From NCBI GenBank assembly GCA_947566705.1, contig CANOLA010000013.1:1-49310 (forward strand): a stretch of 49,310 nucleotides of DNA, read 5' to 3'. The first letter of the stretch is position 1; each line of letters begins with the position of its first letter. The notes below the pieces were generated by a model that saw only the letters and a program-made list of their open reading frames with translations, did not search any database and had not been told where the DNA came from. This stretch comes from an uncultured Lachnospiraceae bacterium (GTDB taxonomy: Bacteria > Bacillota > Clostridia > Lachnospirales > Lachnospiraceae). The translations under genes were made by a program, and so were the position numbers. Below are positions 7,509 to 17,196 of the stretch, piece by piece.

Positions 7509-8831
7509 ATGTTTCAAAAAATAAAAATCAGGCTCACATTAATCTGCAGTTGTTCTACGACACTTCTTGTACTTATCATTGTTCTCTGCTGCCTGAAGGT
7601 TTCAGAAGATAATATGTATGGGCAGGAAAAGGCGCTTTTCCTTCTCAGGGCAAACAGCATTTCGTCAGACCTGAATACAGAAAACCCGATAAGCATTCAC
7701 TGGTATACCAAAAATATGGGCAGTTCAAATATCCTTTGGCTGGAATTAAACGGCGAGCCTTCCTCGCTTTCTTCAGTAGTAATAAAAGATGAAAAGCTTT
7801 CCGCGGTCAGTGAGCTGAAAGATTATATGAAAAGAAAAAATACGCTTCCGGAATCAGAAACTTCTTCCATGGGTATCAGGCAGCGCATGTTTTACTGGAC
7901 ACAAACGGCACATCAAAACAGAAGGTTTCTGGTTATGGATGCGCAGGTATCCATGGGAACACAGGAAGCAGAGTATCTTTATTTATACAGTCTGGAAAAT
8001 TTATACAGCCGGATAAGGCAGCAGCGTATCCGGTTTTTTGCCATATGGTTTTTTTCCATGGTGGTTTTGTCCGCATTTTCTTACTTCTTTGCGTCCCTTG
8101 TCTTAAAGCCTGTGGTGGAAAATGACAAAAAACAGAGACATTTTGTTGCTGCTTCCTCACATGAACTCCGTTCCCCTCTTGCCGTATTTAAAACCGGACT
8201 TTCAATCTTAAAAACAGAACCGGATACGGAAAAAACCGGCCGGATTTTTACTTTAATCGACGGTGAAATATCCCGTATGGAAAGGTTAATCGGGGATCTT
8301 CTGTATCTGGCAAAAGCAGAACAAGCTTCCGTAAATTACCGGTTTCAGATGGTTTCCTTAAGAAAAATATTAAATTTGGTCTATGAAAAATACCTTCCCC
8401 TTGCAAAAGAACGGGGGATTTCCCTTTCTTTATCAGATGCAGACGCTGACTGCATCTGCGATCCGCAGCGAATTGAGCAGGTGATTATCATTCTGCTCGA
8501 TAATGCGCTGTCCTATACGCCGGCAGGAGGTAGCGTTCATTTGTCCCTTTTTTGTTCCCGCAACAGATGCTGCATACAGGTGGCGGATACTGGAAATGGA
8601 ATAGCCGATGCGGATAAAAAGAAGATATTTGACCGTTTTTACAGGAGCAGTTCCTCGCGTAGCAGCAAGGAACATTTCGGACTGGGACTTTCCATTGCAG
8701 CCGAAATCTGTAAGAGCCACAAAGCAAAAATTCTGGTCAGTGATACGAAAGGGGGAGGCAGTACCTTCACCATAATGCTTCGCGCACCCAAAAAATTCCC
8801 GGTTTGGCATTTCGGAACTTTGAAAAAATAA
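7509..8831 (+). CDS. sensor histidine kinase
   Basis: 440 residues. One transmembrane helix near 9-30, an extracytoplasmic sensor region of about 140 residues, a second helix near 177-198, then a HisKA domain with His218 in SSHELRSP, and a HATPase domain with the N box (IILLDNALSYTP), G1 (DTGNGIAD) and G2 (FGLGLSIA). Membrane-bound partner of the preceding response regulator. The sensor domain has no recognisable ligand motif. Its presumed target operon encodes a solute-binding lipoprotein and efflux-like components, so the signal is probably an extracellular compound or envelope stress. Confidence 0.92.
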   Translation: MFQKIKIRLTLICSCSTTLLVLIIVLCCLKVSEDNMYGQEKALFLLRANSISSDLNTENPISIHWYTKNMGSSNILWLELNGEPSSLSSVVIKDEKLSAVSELKDYMKRKNTLPESETSSMGIRQRMFYWTQTAHQNRRFLVMDAQVSMGTQEAEYLYLYSLENLYSRIRQQRIRFFAIWFFSMVVLSAFSYFFASLVLKPVVENDKKQRHFVAASSHELRSPLAVFKTGLSILKTEPDTEKTGRIFTLIDGEISRMERLIGDLLYLAKAEQASVNYRFQMVSLRKILNLVYEKYLPLAKERGISLSLSDADADCICDPQRIEQVIIILLDNALSYTPAGGSVHLSLFCSRNRCCIQVADTGNGIADADKKKIFDRFYRSSSSRSSKEHFGLGLSIAAEICKSHKAKILVSDTKGGGSTFTIMLRAPKKFPVWHFGTLKK

Positions 8832-8867
8832 CTCTACAATCTTGCAATGTTATCTTCTCAAAGTTCC

Positions 8868-8889
8868 TTAGAGAAATCTTAGAGGACTT
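8868..8889 (+). promoter_or_regulatory. tandem 11-bp response-regulator boxes (copy 2)
   Basis: TTAGAGAAATC (8868-8878) then TTAGAGGACTT (8879-8889). Same sequence and period as 6707-6728, upstream of the lipoprotein operon. Confidence 0.7.
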
Positions 8890-8905
8890 TAGGCCTGCTG
8901 TGTGC

Positions 8906-8911
8906 TATGTT
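8906..8911 (+). promoter_or_regulatory. -10 box of the lipoprotein operon
   Basis: TATGTT starts exactly 27 bases after the first base of the second 11-bp box, the same spacing as at 6745. Confidence 0.55.
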
Positions 8912-8940
8912 TATAACCAGCAGAAGGGAGAAGTAACAAG

Positions 8941-11157
8941 ATGAAAAGAAAAATAAGTAGTTTATTTTTAGGTGTGTTAGTGTTTTTCATTCTGTCGGGA
9001 TGTGCAGGAGACGACCGGGGTGAAACGAAAAGAGAAAATTCGGAAAATCAACAGACTGCCAGTGCAATGGGAAGGTATATAGAGGAAAAAATCGACCTTC
9101 CGGTTTCGGTCACAACTTTGTTTGACCTGCGTAGTGGGGAAGACGGGCAGATGAGGATGTTGTTTGAAGATGAGCCGGGCAGTCTGTATTTGTACGGGAG
9201 CAGTGATGAGGGTGCAAAGTGGAATGAGCAGAAGCTGAAGACGGACTGGCTGCCGGAAAATTACCGTGTGGCTGCTGGCTGTGTGGATGGGAATGGGAAT
9301 ATTTTTGTATGCGCCGGGGAAATGGCAAAAGATCCCATGGCACGAAAAACAGCAGTAGGGATTTACCATTATTACCAGATTGATAAAACAGGGAACGCCA
9401 AAGAGGTTTCGCTGGAGCTTCCGGCGGCGAAGGGAGAATACCTGCTGATGGGATACGGACTTATGCAGTCTGCCCTGGCAGATGACGGAAAGCTTTATGG
9501 CATACTGTACAAGGCTTCCGGGGAAGGCTCGTCTCCCGACAAGGTTTACTGCTTTGATTCTGAAAGCGGCAAAAAGATCTGGTCCGCCGATATGGGAAAC
9601 GTGGACCTTGCACTGTTTGACAACCAGCTATATGCATACGTATATGAAAAGGATATGTTAAAGCATATTGATACAGAAACCGGTAAGGAACTGGAAGAAA
9701 CAGAATGTCCGTATGATATCACAAATATAGATATTAAGCCGGAGAAAAACAGGGTTTATTACTGCGATGCGACAGGAATTTATGGAACTGATCCCGAAAT
9801 GGGAATCCGGGAACTTCTGGTGGACGGGGCACTCAGCAGTTTTTCAAGAATTGGTTATGATACAGGGGACTTATTTTGTGTGAAAGAGGACGTTTTTCTT
9901 CTTATGCTGGGCAGTGTCTCCGGTGACTGGGAATTATACCGGTATAAGTATGATCCCAGTGTTCCTACAAGGCCGGATAATGAACTGACTGTTTATGCCC
10001 TGAAAGAAAATCCGGACATAGATACGCTTGTTTCTGATTTTCAGGAAAAACACCCGGAGGTATATGTACGTTATGAGGTGGGAATGCAGAGCGAGAGTAT
10101 AAAAAATGAGTCGGATGCCATTAATGCTCTGAATACAGAAATTGCAGCGGGAAACGGACCGGATGTTCTGGTGCTGAATAATCTTCCGTGGGAGTCCTAT
10201 ATGGAAAAAGGTATACTGGCGGATTTGGGCAGCTGCTATGAGAAAAAGGAGGTATATGAAAATCTGTTCCTGCCGTTTGAAAGGGAGGGGATTACCCGTG
10301 CGGTTCCCGTTGCTTTTAAAATTCCTATGGCAGGAGGGGAAAAATCCACAGTGTCAAATATTCATTCCGCAGAGGAGCTTCTGGAAGAAGTAAAAGCCAC
10401 GGAGGAAACTGTTTTACCACTCTGCATATCGGAAGAAAAACTGATCCGGTTTATGTCCAGCGTTTACTGGCAGAATGTCCAGACAGAAGACGGTTCCCTG
10501 TCCAGGGAAAATTTAAGCAGACTGCTGGAAACGGTAAAACAGATTCAGGATTGTATCAAATCCAGTAAAAGTGAATATGCAAATAGTTTCTTTTGGGAGG
10601 AGGATGAAAACATGGACAGTTTTTATGAATATTTTGACGCCTCTTTTGCAAGCTCGGATATATTCGCTATGGGACTGGCCTATCTGGACGGCACAGATTC
10701 GCTGGCATATTTATACAATTATAATTCATCCTGGCAGGCACTTTCCGAGGGAACATTCAGTCCCCTTCTTGTGGGAATCAGCCAGAAATCGGAGCGTATG
10801 GATATTGCAGAAGAGTTTGTAAGGTTTAGTCTTAGTGAGGAAGAACAGAAAAGTTTTGACAGCCCCGACAACCGGGTTTTCTTTTCGGGATTTCCGGTTA
10901 ATAAAAAAGCCCTGAAAAATATGGAGAAAAAACCGTCCAAAAGTGACCTGGAGAAAAGACGCCTGCAATGGCCGCCAGAGGAAGCTTTTTTGGAGCTTGA
11001 AGAGCAGATTCAGAAATTAAAGACGCCCGCGATGGAGGACAATATTGTCATGAATACGATTGAGGACAGTGCAAAACCTTATCTGGCAGGGGAAAAGAGC
11101 CTGGATACTGCAGTAAATGAAATTATGCAGACGCTGGAACTTTATTTTGCCGAATAA
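8941..11157 (+). CDS. lipoprotein: propeller-like domain fused to ABC solute-binding domain
   Basis: 738 residues, about 300 longer than an ordinary family 1 solute-binding protein. The signal peptide ends in the lipobox LSGC with Cys21, so it is a surface lipoprotein. Residues about 55-340 contain repeated beta-strand units with PQQ/BNR-like phrases (SSDEGAKW, CFDSESGKKIWSA, HIDTETGKEL), suggesting a beta-propeller. From about 345 (ELTVYALKENPDIDTLVSDF...) to the end it reads as an extracellular solute-binding protein of sugar-ABC type. Two permeases follow directly. It is probably induced by the upstream two-component system. The ligand is unknown; the fused propeller could be a second binding or sensing module. 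Confidence 0.8.
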   Translation: MKRKISSLFLGVLVFFILSGCAGDDRGETKRENSENQQTASAMGRYIEEKIDLPVSVTTLFDLRSGEDGQMRMLFEDEPGSLYLYGSSDEGAKWNEQKLKTDWLPENYRVAAGCVDGNGNIFVCAGEMAKDPMARKTAVGIYHYYQIDKTGNAKEVSLELPAAKGEYLLMGYGLMQSALADDGKLYGILYKASGEGSSPDKVYCFDSESGKKIWSADMGNVDLALFDNQLYAYVYEKDMLKHIDTETGKELEETECPYDITNIDIKPEKNRVYYCDATGIYGTDPEMGIRELLVDGALSSFSRIGYDTGDLFCVKEDVFLLMLGSVSGDWELYRYKYDPSVPTRPDNELTVYALKENPDIDTLVSDFQEKHPEVYVRYEVGMQSESIKNESDAINALNTEIAAGNGPDVLVLNNLPWESYMEKGILADLGSCYEKKEVYENLFLPFEREGITRAVPVAFKIPMAGGEKSTVSNIHSAEELLEEVKATEETVLPLCISEEKLIRFMSSVYWQNVQTEDGSLSRENLSRLLETVKQIQDCIKSSKSEYANSFFWEEDENMDSFYEYFDASFASSDIFAMGLAYLDGTDSLAYLYNYNSSWQALSEGTFSPLLVGISQKSERMDIAEEFVRFSLSEEEQKSFDSPDNRVFFSGFPVNKKALKNMEKKPSKSDLEKRRLQWPPEEAFLELEEQIQKLKTPAMEDNIVMNTIEDSAKPYLAGEKSLDTAVNEIMQTLELYFAE

Positions 11158-11185
11158 GATTTACGGGAAGAGAAGGGAACTGCCC

Positions 11186-12028
11186 ATGAAAAAACGGTAT
11201 AAAAAGTTTAAATGTTTTTTATTTTTAGTTCCAAGTCTGGCAGGAGTTTCTGTTTTTGTATTTCTTCCATTTGGTGATGTCATACGCAGATCTTTTACCA
11301 GTACGACGGGGGAAGCTTTTACCGGCTTTCAGAATTACCATACTGTTTTTACAAATACCGCGTTTCGGCTGGCCGCATACAATACAGGCAGATTTCTTAT
11401 CGTATGCGTGCCTTTGCTGATGGCAGTTTCGCTGTTTCTGGCAAATATTGTGCATTTCCAGAAAAGGCAGTTTTACCGCAGGGTCTGCCTTCTGCCCATG
11501 GCTGTGCCGGTGGCCTCGCTGGTATTTGTCTGGAATATGCTGTTTCATAGGAACGGACTGCTGAACAGTTACCTGAAGCTTTCCGTGGACTGGCTTCATA
11601 CCTCGTCAGCTTTTGGGATTCTGGTGATTAGTTTTCTCTGGAAAAATACAGGATATTATGTAATTCTCTGGCTCACCGGACTGGAAGGGATTCCGGAAAG
11701 CCTGTATGAAGCTGCGGTACTGGACGGGGCGGGAACAATGGCGAAGTTTTTCCATATTACCCTTCCGGGGTTAAAACCCGTGGCTTCCGCAGTCCTGATT
11801 CTTGCACTGACAAATGTATTCAAGGTATACAGGGAATGTTATCTTCTGGCAGGCGAATATCCGGATAAAAGTATTTACATGATCCAGCATATATTCCATA
11901 ACTGGTTCAGGGATATGTCCATAGAAAAAATGGCGGCAGGAGCAGTTGTGGTGGTGTGTATTTTTACCGTTATTGTTTATCCATTCCGTAAAAAGGGAGG
12001 CGGGAATCTTGGGACGCTTTATAATTAA
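11186..12028 (+). CDS. carbohydrate-type ABC transporter permease (MalF/UgpA-like)
   Basis: 280 residues from ATG 11186, preceded by AGAAGGGAA; the upstream ATG at 11117 lies inside the lipoprotein gene. About six transmembrane helices and the EAA loop EAAVLDGAGTMAKFFHITLP near residue 180-200, which contacts the ATPase in CUT1 importers. It pairs with the next permease. No ATP-binding subunit is encoded in this operon; CUT1 importers in Firmicutes often share a distant MsmK-like ATPase, but that cannot be seen here. Confidence 0.88.
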   Translation: MKKRYKKFKCFLFLVPSLAGVSVFVFLPFGDVIRRSFTSTTGEAFTGFQNYHTVFTNTAFRLAAYNTGRFLIVCVPLLMAVSLFLANIVHFQKRQFYRRVCLLPMAVPVASLVFVWNMLFHRNGLLNSYLKLSVDWLHTSSAFGILVISFLWKNTGYYVILWLTGLEGIPESLYEAAVLDGAGTMAKFFHITLPGLKPVASAVLILALTNVFKVYRECYLLAGEYPDKSIYMIQHIFHNWFRDMSIEKMAAGAVVVVCIFTVIVYPFRKKGGGNLGTLYN

Positions 12029-12866
12029 GAAACTGACGTCTGTACTAATGGTTCTGGTATGTGTTCTTTCGTGTTTTCCGGTATTTGTACTGCTTACAGG
12101 TTCCCTTACGGGCAGGCAGGAGCTGCTGGATTACCTCAATGGCCTGTTTGCGGACAGCGGGCGCACGATGTTTATTCTGTTTCCGCCTTATCCAACATTG
12201 CGGGGATATCTGGAGGTTCTGCTGGATACGCCGGAATTTTACGTGGTATTCTGGAATTCCGTCAAACTTACATTTTGTATTGTTGCAGGGCAGCTTCTTG
12301 TGGCGGTTCCGGCAGCATGGGGGTTTTCAAGATGGCATGGAAAAATCAGCAGTATTTTGTTTTATCTTTACACAGTGCTTATGCTGCTTCCTTTTCAGGT
12401 GACTATGCTCTCCAGCTACCAGATATTAAACCAGTTAAAACTGCTGGATACCCATGCAGGGATTATTCTTCCGGCAGTATTTTCCACATTTCCGGTGTTT
12501 TTAGTTTACCGTTCTTTTATCGGGATACCGGAGGAGCTGTTTGAAGCTTATTCCCTTGAGAGTAAGAGTGAGTTTCTTCTGTTCTGGCATATCGGACTGC
12601 CGCTGGCAAAATCCGGAATCAAAGCCGCGGTCCTTTTAAGTGCGATTGAGTGCTGGAATATGCTGGAACAGCCGCTGTTGTTTTTAAAGACGCCAAAGCT
12701 CTGGCCGTTTTCCATTTACATACCGGATATCAGCAGCCGGAATGTGCAGTATAGTTTTGTTTTTTCGTTTCTTGTGGTAATTCCTGTGTTTCTGCTTCTG
12801 GCCTGGGGGAAGGACGAGATACAGGAGGGAATCGGAACAATGGCGGATTCCGCCGGAAAGGGGTAA
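12009..12866 (+). CDS. carbohydrate-type ABC transporter permease (MalG/UgpE-like)
   Basis: 285 residues if translation starts at TTG 12009, which sits eight bases after GGGAGG and overlaps the previous gene by 20 bases. The open frame extends upstream to an ATG at 11946, but without a ribosome site and within the other permease. About six helices. The EAA loop is degenerate (EAYSLESKSEFLLFWHIGLP), lacking the conserved Gly, so coupling to a standard ATPase may be altered. It forms a heterodimeric membrane pore with the preceding protein. Confidence 0.85.
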   Translation: MGRFIIKKLTSVLMVLVCVLSCFPVFVLLTGSLTGRQELLDYLNGLFADSGRTMFILFPPYPTLRGYLEVLLDTPEFYVVFWNSVKLTFCIVAGQLLVAVPAAWGFSRWHGKISSILFYLYTVLMLLPFQVTMLSSYQILNQLKLLDTHAGIILPAVFSTFPVFLVYRSFIGIPEELFEAYSLESKSEFLLFWHIGLPLAKSGIKAAVLLSAIECWNMLEQPLLFLKTPKLWPFSIYIPDISSRNVQYSFVFSFLVVIPVFLLLAWGKDEIQEGIGTMADSAGKG

Positions 12867-12872
12867 CTGGAT

Positions 12873-14675
12873 ATGAAGTTAAAAGGCAGGGGCTTGTTCG
12901 TTTTTCTGGCGGGTATGCTGATTTTTACCGGCATATCAAGGGCAGCGGCGTCATTTACGGTTGCGCAGGTTGAGGTGGAGGAACCACAGTCCAGAAGAAT
13001 CATACATACCGTTACCGGAAGCGGAATGGTGGACCAGATGAAAGAGCAGGCGGTTTATGCAGCGGCGGATGTGCTGGTTGAAGAAATTACGGTAAAGCAG
13101 GGACAGAATGTCCATAAGGGGGATGTGCTGGCGCGGCTGGACATGGACAGCATTCTGGAGAAGATGGACAGCCTTGCCGATGAAATTGAATTGCTGCGCC
13201 TGCAGAACATGGACCTTGCTGCGGCGCAGCAGAAAGAGCAGCGGGATAAAGCCAGGGCAAGGACGCGCGCGGGAGAGGATTATGAGTCTGTTGTATCCCA
13301 AAGTACACGTAATATAGAGGAAGCCAGACAGAGTGTAAAGGAGGGAGAAGAAAAATTAAAGGAAGCGAAAAAACAGGCAAAAAATCAGGCTGCAGAAGAA
13401 TACGAAAAAAAGCTGGAGGAACTGCAGGCGGCAGTCAAGGCAGCGGAGAAAGCGTATGACAAAGTAAAGGAACAGGAAGAAAACGAGGTTCTGCGGGCGA
13501 AGAGGGCGTTGGAGGATGCGCAGAAAACGCCTGCGGCAACTTATGATTCCGAAATTCTCCAGATTCAGATTAACCAGAAGCAGCAGGAACTAAGTGACCT
13601 TTACAGGAGAAAGAGGGAAGGGGAAACCGGGCTGGACAGGCAGATTAAGGACCTGGAAGATGAAATCAGGACATTAATACTGCGCCAGAAGGAAATGGAC
13701 AGCGCCGCAAGTAAGCAGGCTGAGGAGAGAAAACAGACGATTGCGCGTGCGCAGGAAGATTACAACAGTACGGTGAAGCAACAGGAAAGGCGTGTAAAAG
13801 AAGCAAAAGAAGAACTGGATACGGCAAATAAGAAACTGAAAGAATTTCTGGAAAGCGACGGGCAGAATATTTTAGAGGATGCCAGTGTGAAAGCGGCAGA
13901 GGAAGCATTAAAGGAAGCAAAAAAAGCGCTCAAAGAAGCAAAGCAGCAGGCGAAGGAGAAAAAGCGGCAGGCAAAACGAAATCTGGAGGACGCTTCGGCG
14001 GCAGATATTGTCAGCCACGATGCAGAAATTAACCGGATACAGATTGCAGAAAAGCAGCATACGCTTGCCATGCTGGAATCGGTAAAGAAGAACAGGGGAA
14101 AAATTACGGCGCCAATGGAGGGGACCGTTACACAGGTACAGCTTGAGATTGGGCAGAGGACGGTGGAAACAGCAGCTTTTTTTATATCGGATACATCCGG
14201 GGGGATGAGTTTTACTACGGAAATCAGCAAAGAGGATGCCGTATATGTAACAGCCGGAGATACGGTAATGCTGGTGACTGCAGATAAAGAATATGAGGAT
14301 TTTTCGGTTGTATCTGTGGAAACGGATGAAGAGGAGATTGTAAAGGTAACTGTTTTTGTTCCGGAAAATACCCTGTCACTTGGCGAGTATGCAGACATGG
14401 TGCTGGAAAAGGAGTCAAAGGAATATGGCATCACCCTGCCGCTTTCTGCCATACACACAGAAAAAGAAAAGAATTTCGTGTTCGTGATGGTAGATGACAC
14501 GGTACTCGGCGGACAGTATGTGGCGCAGCGCATGGACGTGGTTGTTGCGGAAAAGAATGAAACGTATGCGGCGCTGACAAACTCTGCCCTTGCATCGGAC
14601 AACCAGGTAATTGTCAGTTCCGACCAGATGATTTCTGCCGGGGAAACCGTGCGCTTACAGGACGTGGAGGAGTAA
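12873..14675 (+). CDS. HlyD/MacA-type efflux adaptor with very long coiled coil
   Basis: 600 residues. An N-terminal anchor helix (about 7-27) is followed by the lipoyl/barrel half (VYAAADVLVEEITVKQGQNVHKGDVLARL). A very long K/E/A/Q-rich alpha-helical hairpin runs about 85-385, then the second lipoyl half (GKITAPMEGTVTQVQLEIGQ) and a C-terminal beta domain. Such adaptors link an inner-membrane ABC or RND pump to export across the envelope. In Gram-positives they partner MacB-like permeases, and the next gene is a MacB-like core. The coiled coil is about twice the usual length. The reverse strand carries a long spurious frame caused by this composition. Confidence 0.85.
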   Translation: MKLKGRGLFVFLAGMLIFTGISRAAASFTVAQVEVEEPQSRRIIHTVTGSGMVDQMKEQAVYAAADVLVEEITVKQGQNVHKGDVLARLDMDSILEKMDSLADEIELLRLQNMDLAAAQQKEQRDKARARTRAGEDYESVVSQSTRNIEEARQSVKEGEEKLKEAKKQAKNQAAEEYEKKLEELQAAVKAAEKAYDKVKEQEENEVLRAKRALEDAQKTPAATYDSEILQIQINQKQQELSDLYRRKREGETGLDRQIKDLEDEIRTLILRQKEMDSAASKQAEERKQTIARAQEDYNSTVKQQERRVKEAKEELDTANKKLKEFLESDGQNILEDASVKAAEEALKEAKKALKEAKQQAKEKKRQAKRNLEDASAADIVSHDAEINRIQIAEKQHTLAMLESVKKNRGKITAPMEGTVTQVQLEIGQRTVETAAFFISDTSGGMSFTTEISKEDAVYVTAGDTVMLVTADKEYEDFSVVSVETDEEEIVKVTVFVPENTLSLGEYADMVLEKESKEYGITLPLSAIHTEKEKNFVFVMVDDTVLGGQYVAQRMDVVVAEKNETYAALTNSALASDNQVIVSSDQMISAGETVRLQDVEE

Positions 14676-14678
14676 AGA

Positions 14679-15605
14679 TTGAAAAAAATGTTTTTGAAAC
14701 GCTGGGGAAGCCTGATTTTAATGTTTGGCTTTCTGCTGGCGGCGGCAGCATCGGCCATAGGTGCACAGAAAGCAGCAAACCATGCGGATGCTACGGGCTC
14801 CGTAACGCTTTATCCTGATACGCCGTTGTCTGTAAAGGATTCACAGAACCTCCGCAGGCTGGGAGGTTCTGCGGCGTTTACTGTATGGGGGGAACTGCAG
14901 GATATGACAGTTGCAGACCCGGATCTGGGGAGCAAAGTACAGACGAATGCACTGGTGCTTGACGGTTCATCTGAGCTGGTCCTTCCGCTGGCGCCGGTTT
15001 TGCCGGCGGGGGATACAAACGGCTGTCTGCTTGGGGAACAGACAGCGTGGGAGCTGTTTGGCAGCACACAGGTGAAAGGAGACACAATTCTCATCGGAAA
15101 CCAGACACGGATTATCCGGGGAGTAGTGAGTCTGCCGCAGTCCGGAGTGGTAATCGAAGGAAGCGTAAATGGCATTACAGGAAGCGGGACGGACACGGCT
15201 GAGGAAAGCCGGTATTACAACCGAATTACAGTTGAAGGTGGGAAGGTGGAAGACGCTGAGCTTTTTTTGATGCAGGTCGGTTTGGAAGGAAAGGTTCTTA
15301 GGATGGATTACCTGCGCAGCCTGCGCTGGCTTACGGAACTGATACCTGGCAAATGGTCTGATTTTTCCGGCTGGAAAGAAAATTTTAAGCAGAAAAAACA
15401 GGATTTCGGGCTGTTATCAAAAATAGATAAAAACTGTGTGGAACTTTATTATGAAAGCCAGTGCCGTCTGTATATATGGGATACTGTGCTGGAAGCTGTC
15501 TGTGTCATGGGTGCACTGGTCTGTTTTCTCAGGTCGGGAATAGTTTCATCGGTGTATTCAGCACTTAATGCCGGACTGAAAAATAATTCATCAGTATCTC
15601 CTTAA
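14679..15605 (+). CDS. MacB-like permease core, 3' end cut off
   Basis: 308 residues from TTG 14679, eight bases after GGAGG at 14666-14670; ATG 14688 is too far from it. Structure: one N-terminal helix (SLILMFGFLLAAAASAIGA), about 220 residues resembling the MacB periplasmic core, then one helix (LEAVCVMGALVCFL) and an abrupt tail. FtsX-type permeases normally continue with two more helices. The last roughly 13 codons run through the antisense of the helicase C-terminus, a convergent overlap of 41 bases, suggesting the true end and any ATPase gene after it were deleted. It may be non-functional as a pump. Confidence 0.6.
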   Translation: MKKMFLKRWGSLILMFGFLLAAAASAIGAQKAANHADATGSVTLYPDTPLSVKDSQNLRRLGGSAAFTVWGELQDMTVADPDLGSKVQTNALVLDGSSELVLPLAPVLPAGDTNGCLLGEQTAWELFGSTQVKGDTILIGNQTRIIRGVVSLPQSGVVIEGSVNGITGSGTDTAEESRYYNRITVEGGKVEDAELFLMQVGLEGKVLRMDYLRSLRWLTELIPGKWSDFSGWKENFKQKKQDFGLLSKIDKNCVELYYESQCRLYIWDTVLEAVCVMGALVCFLRSGIVSSVYSALNAGLKNNSSVSP

Positions 15606-17196
15606 TATGATTATACCTTCTCGCATATGAATTCTCCACACGGATTAACTGCAGGTCATGAGTCCGGCAGATTTCATTTTTCTTTTTATCCCGCTGCATG
15701 ACCACTTCATCTTCATAATGCTCCTTTCCGTCCAGTTCAATTGCCAGGACAGGTATCTCGTTTTGACCCAGTACTTCATAGACTACAAAGTCAAACCGCC
15801 CGCTGTAAAACAGATCATTATAATCAGGATTATCCCGGAATACGTGTGAAATCGCCACCTCTTTTTGTATTTTATATTTACTTTGTGACAGCCAGATATT
15901 TTCGAGGGCATGTGTCAGGTTTTGTAAAAATGCATTTTCTGTGGCGGTGCTGAACGGCTTTACACCAAGCGCCCTTGAGTTTGCATGTTTTTGTGTTACT
16001 GTGGACTGTCCGTTGGTTTTTACATACTGTACCAGTTCAAATAAATCATCATCTGCATTGTTCTGGTGAAGGCGGTCCAGGTTTTGTGAGCTGGATAAAA
16101 TAATCAGTTTGCTTACTGCGCGGGAAGTAGCCACATTAAGCAGTTCCTTATTATTTTTCAGCCATTCATAAGTGCCTGTCCTGGTCTGGTTTGTAATTGC
16201 GGTGGAAAAAAGCACAACGTCTTTTTCATCTCCCTGAAAAGCGTGAACAGTACCGCAGGTTACGTTGGCGAGGTTTTCTTTTTTTACCATCTGTTCAATC
16301 AGAATTTTCTGGTTGGCAAAAGGCGTAATGACACCGATGGATTTGTCCGTATTTTGTGCTGCATAGCGTATGATTTCCACTGCCTCTGCAGGCGCGGTGT
16401 TTTTTTCGGCGGCATCATTCTCAGGTACATCAATGTAGAGCAGCGGTTCTTTTTCATTATTTTTTGTTAAAATATGCAGCATTGAGTTATAGTATTTTTT
16501 GTTGTTGAACTCAATAATCTGTTTATTACAGCGGTAATGGTTGTGCAGAAGTATTTCATCACTGACGGCATCGCAGGCTAAAAAAGTTTTGTAGACAGAA
16601 TTTTTCCGGTAATCGTATTCTTCGGAAATGCCGTATCTTTTTTTCAGCTTTTGGTTTACCAGCTCATCCAGCACGATTACAGGATTGAGCTGCTGCGGGT
16701 CGCCGACTAACATCAGGCTTTCCCCGCGTAAAACCGGAACAAGGGATACGGCGGTGTTGCACTGGCTTGCCTCGTCAATAATCGTCATATCAAACAGCGG
16801 TTCCGGCTCGCCCAGGCGGTGTGCGGAAATACAGGTGGTTGCAATAACCGGAAAAATCTTCTGCAGTTTTTTCAGGTTGCCCGAATCAGATAAATATTTT
16901 GCAAAGCTGCTTACCTGCATTTCATTGTTGTCCATCATGATGATATCTTTCAGATCTTTATTTTTCGGTTCGTTCAGCTTTTGAATATATTTTGCGGAGG
17001 TATAAAACAGGTATTTATTCAGTTCATCCAGATTATCATCCAGCAAAGACATTGCCTCTTCATCTGTGATATTTCCGGCTTTTTCTATTTCGCGGTTTAC
17101 CTGTTCAAGCTGGCGTCCGCTTAAGTCCGCCTGAAAAGGAATCATCTGCATTGTCTGCTTTCCCTTTTTTTCATATTCAAGCAGGCGGTTTATCAT
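15565..17196 (-). pseudogene. DNA2-like helicase, C-terminal part without Walker A, DUF2726 tail
   Basis: 543 residues as drawn. Helicase motifs from II onward are intact: IIDEASQ, LMLVGDPQQLNP, LLHNHYRCNKQIIEF, GTVHAFQGDEKDVVLF and NVATSRAVSKLIIL. A DUF2726-like nuclease-fold tail follows (FDFVVYE... AIELDGKEHYED). Motif I (GxxGxGKT) and the segment after it are absent; the N-terminus is only a short helical stretch. The missing start of the gene is at 17177-17626 in another frame. Together they are one superfamily 1 helicase (often over 1000 residues) with an internal deletion plus frameshift, so ATP binding is lost. Ends in a 41-base overlap with the plus-strand permease. Confidence 0.75.

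Noticed and set aside
13760-14758. 332-codon open frame on the minus strand
   Set aside because: Entirely antisense to the HlyD-type adaptor; a Ser/Phe/Ala-rich by-product of its K/E/A codons, with no ribosome site or domain.
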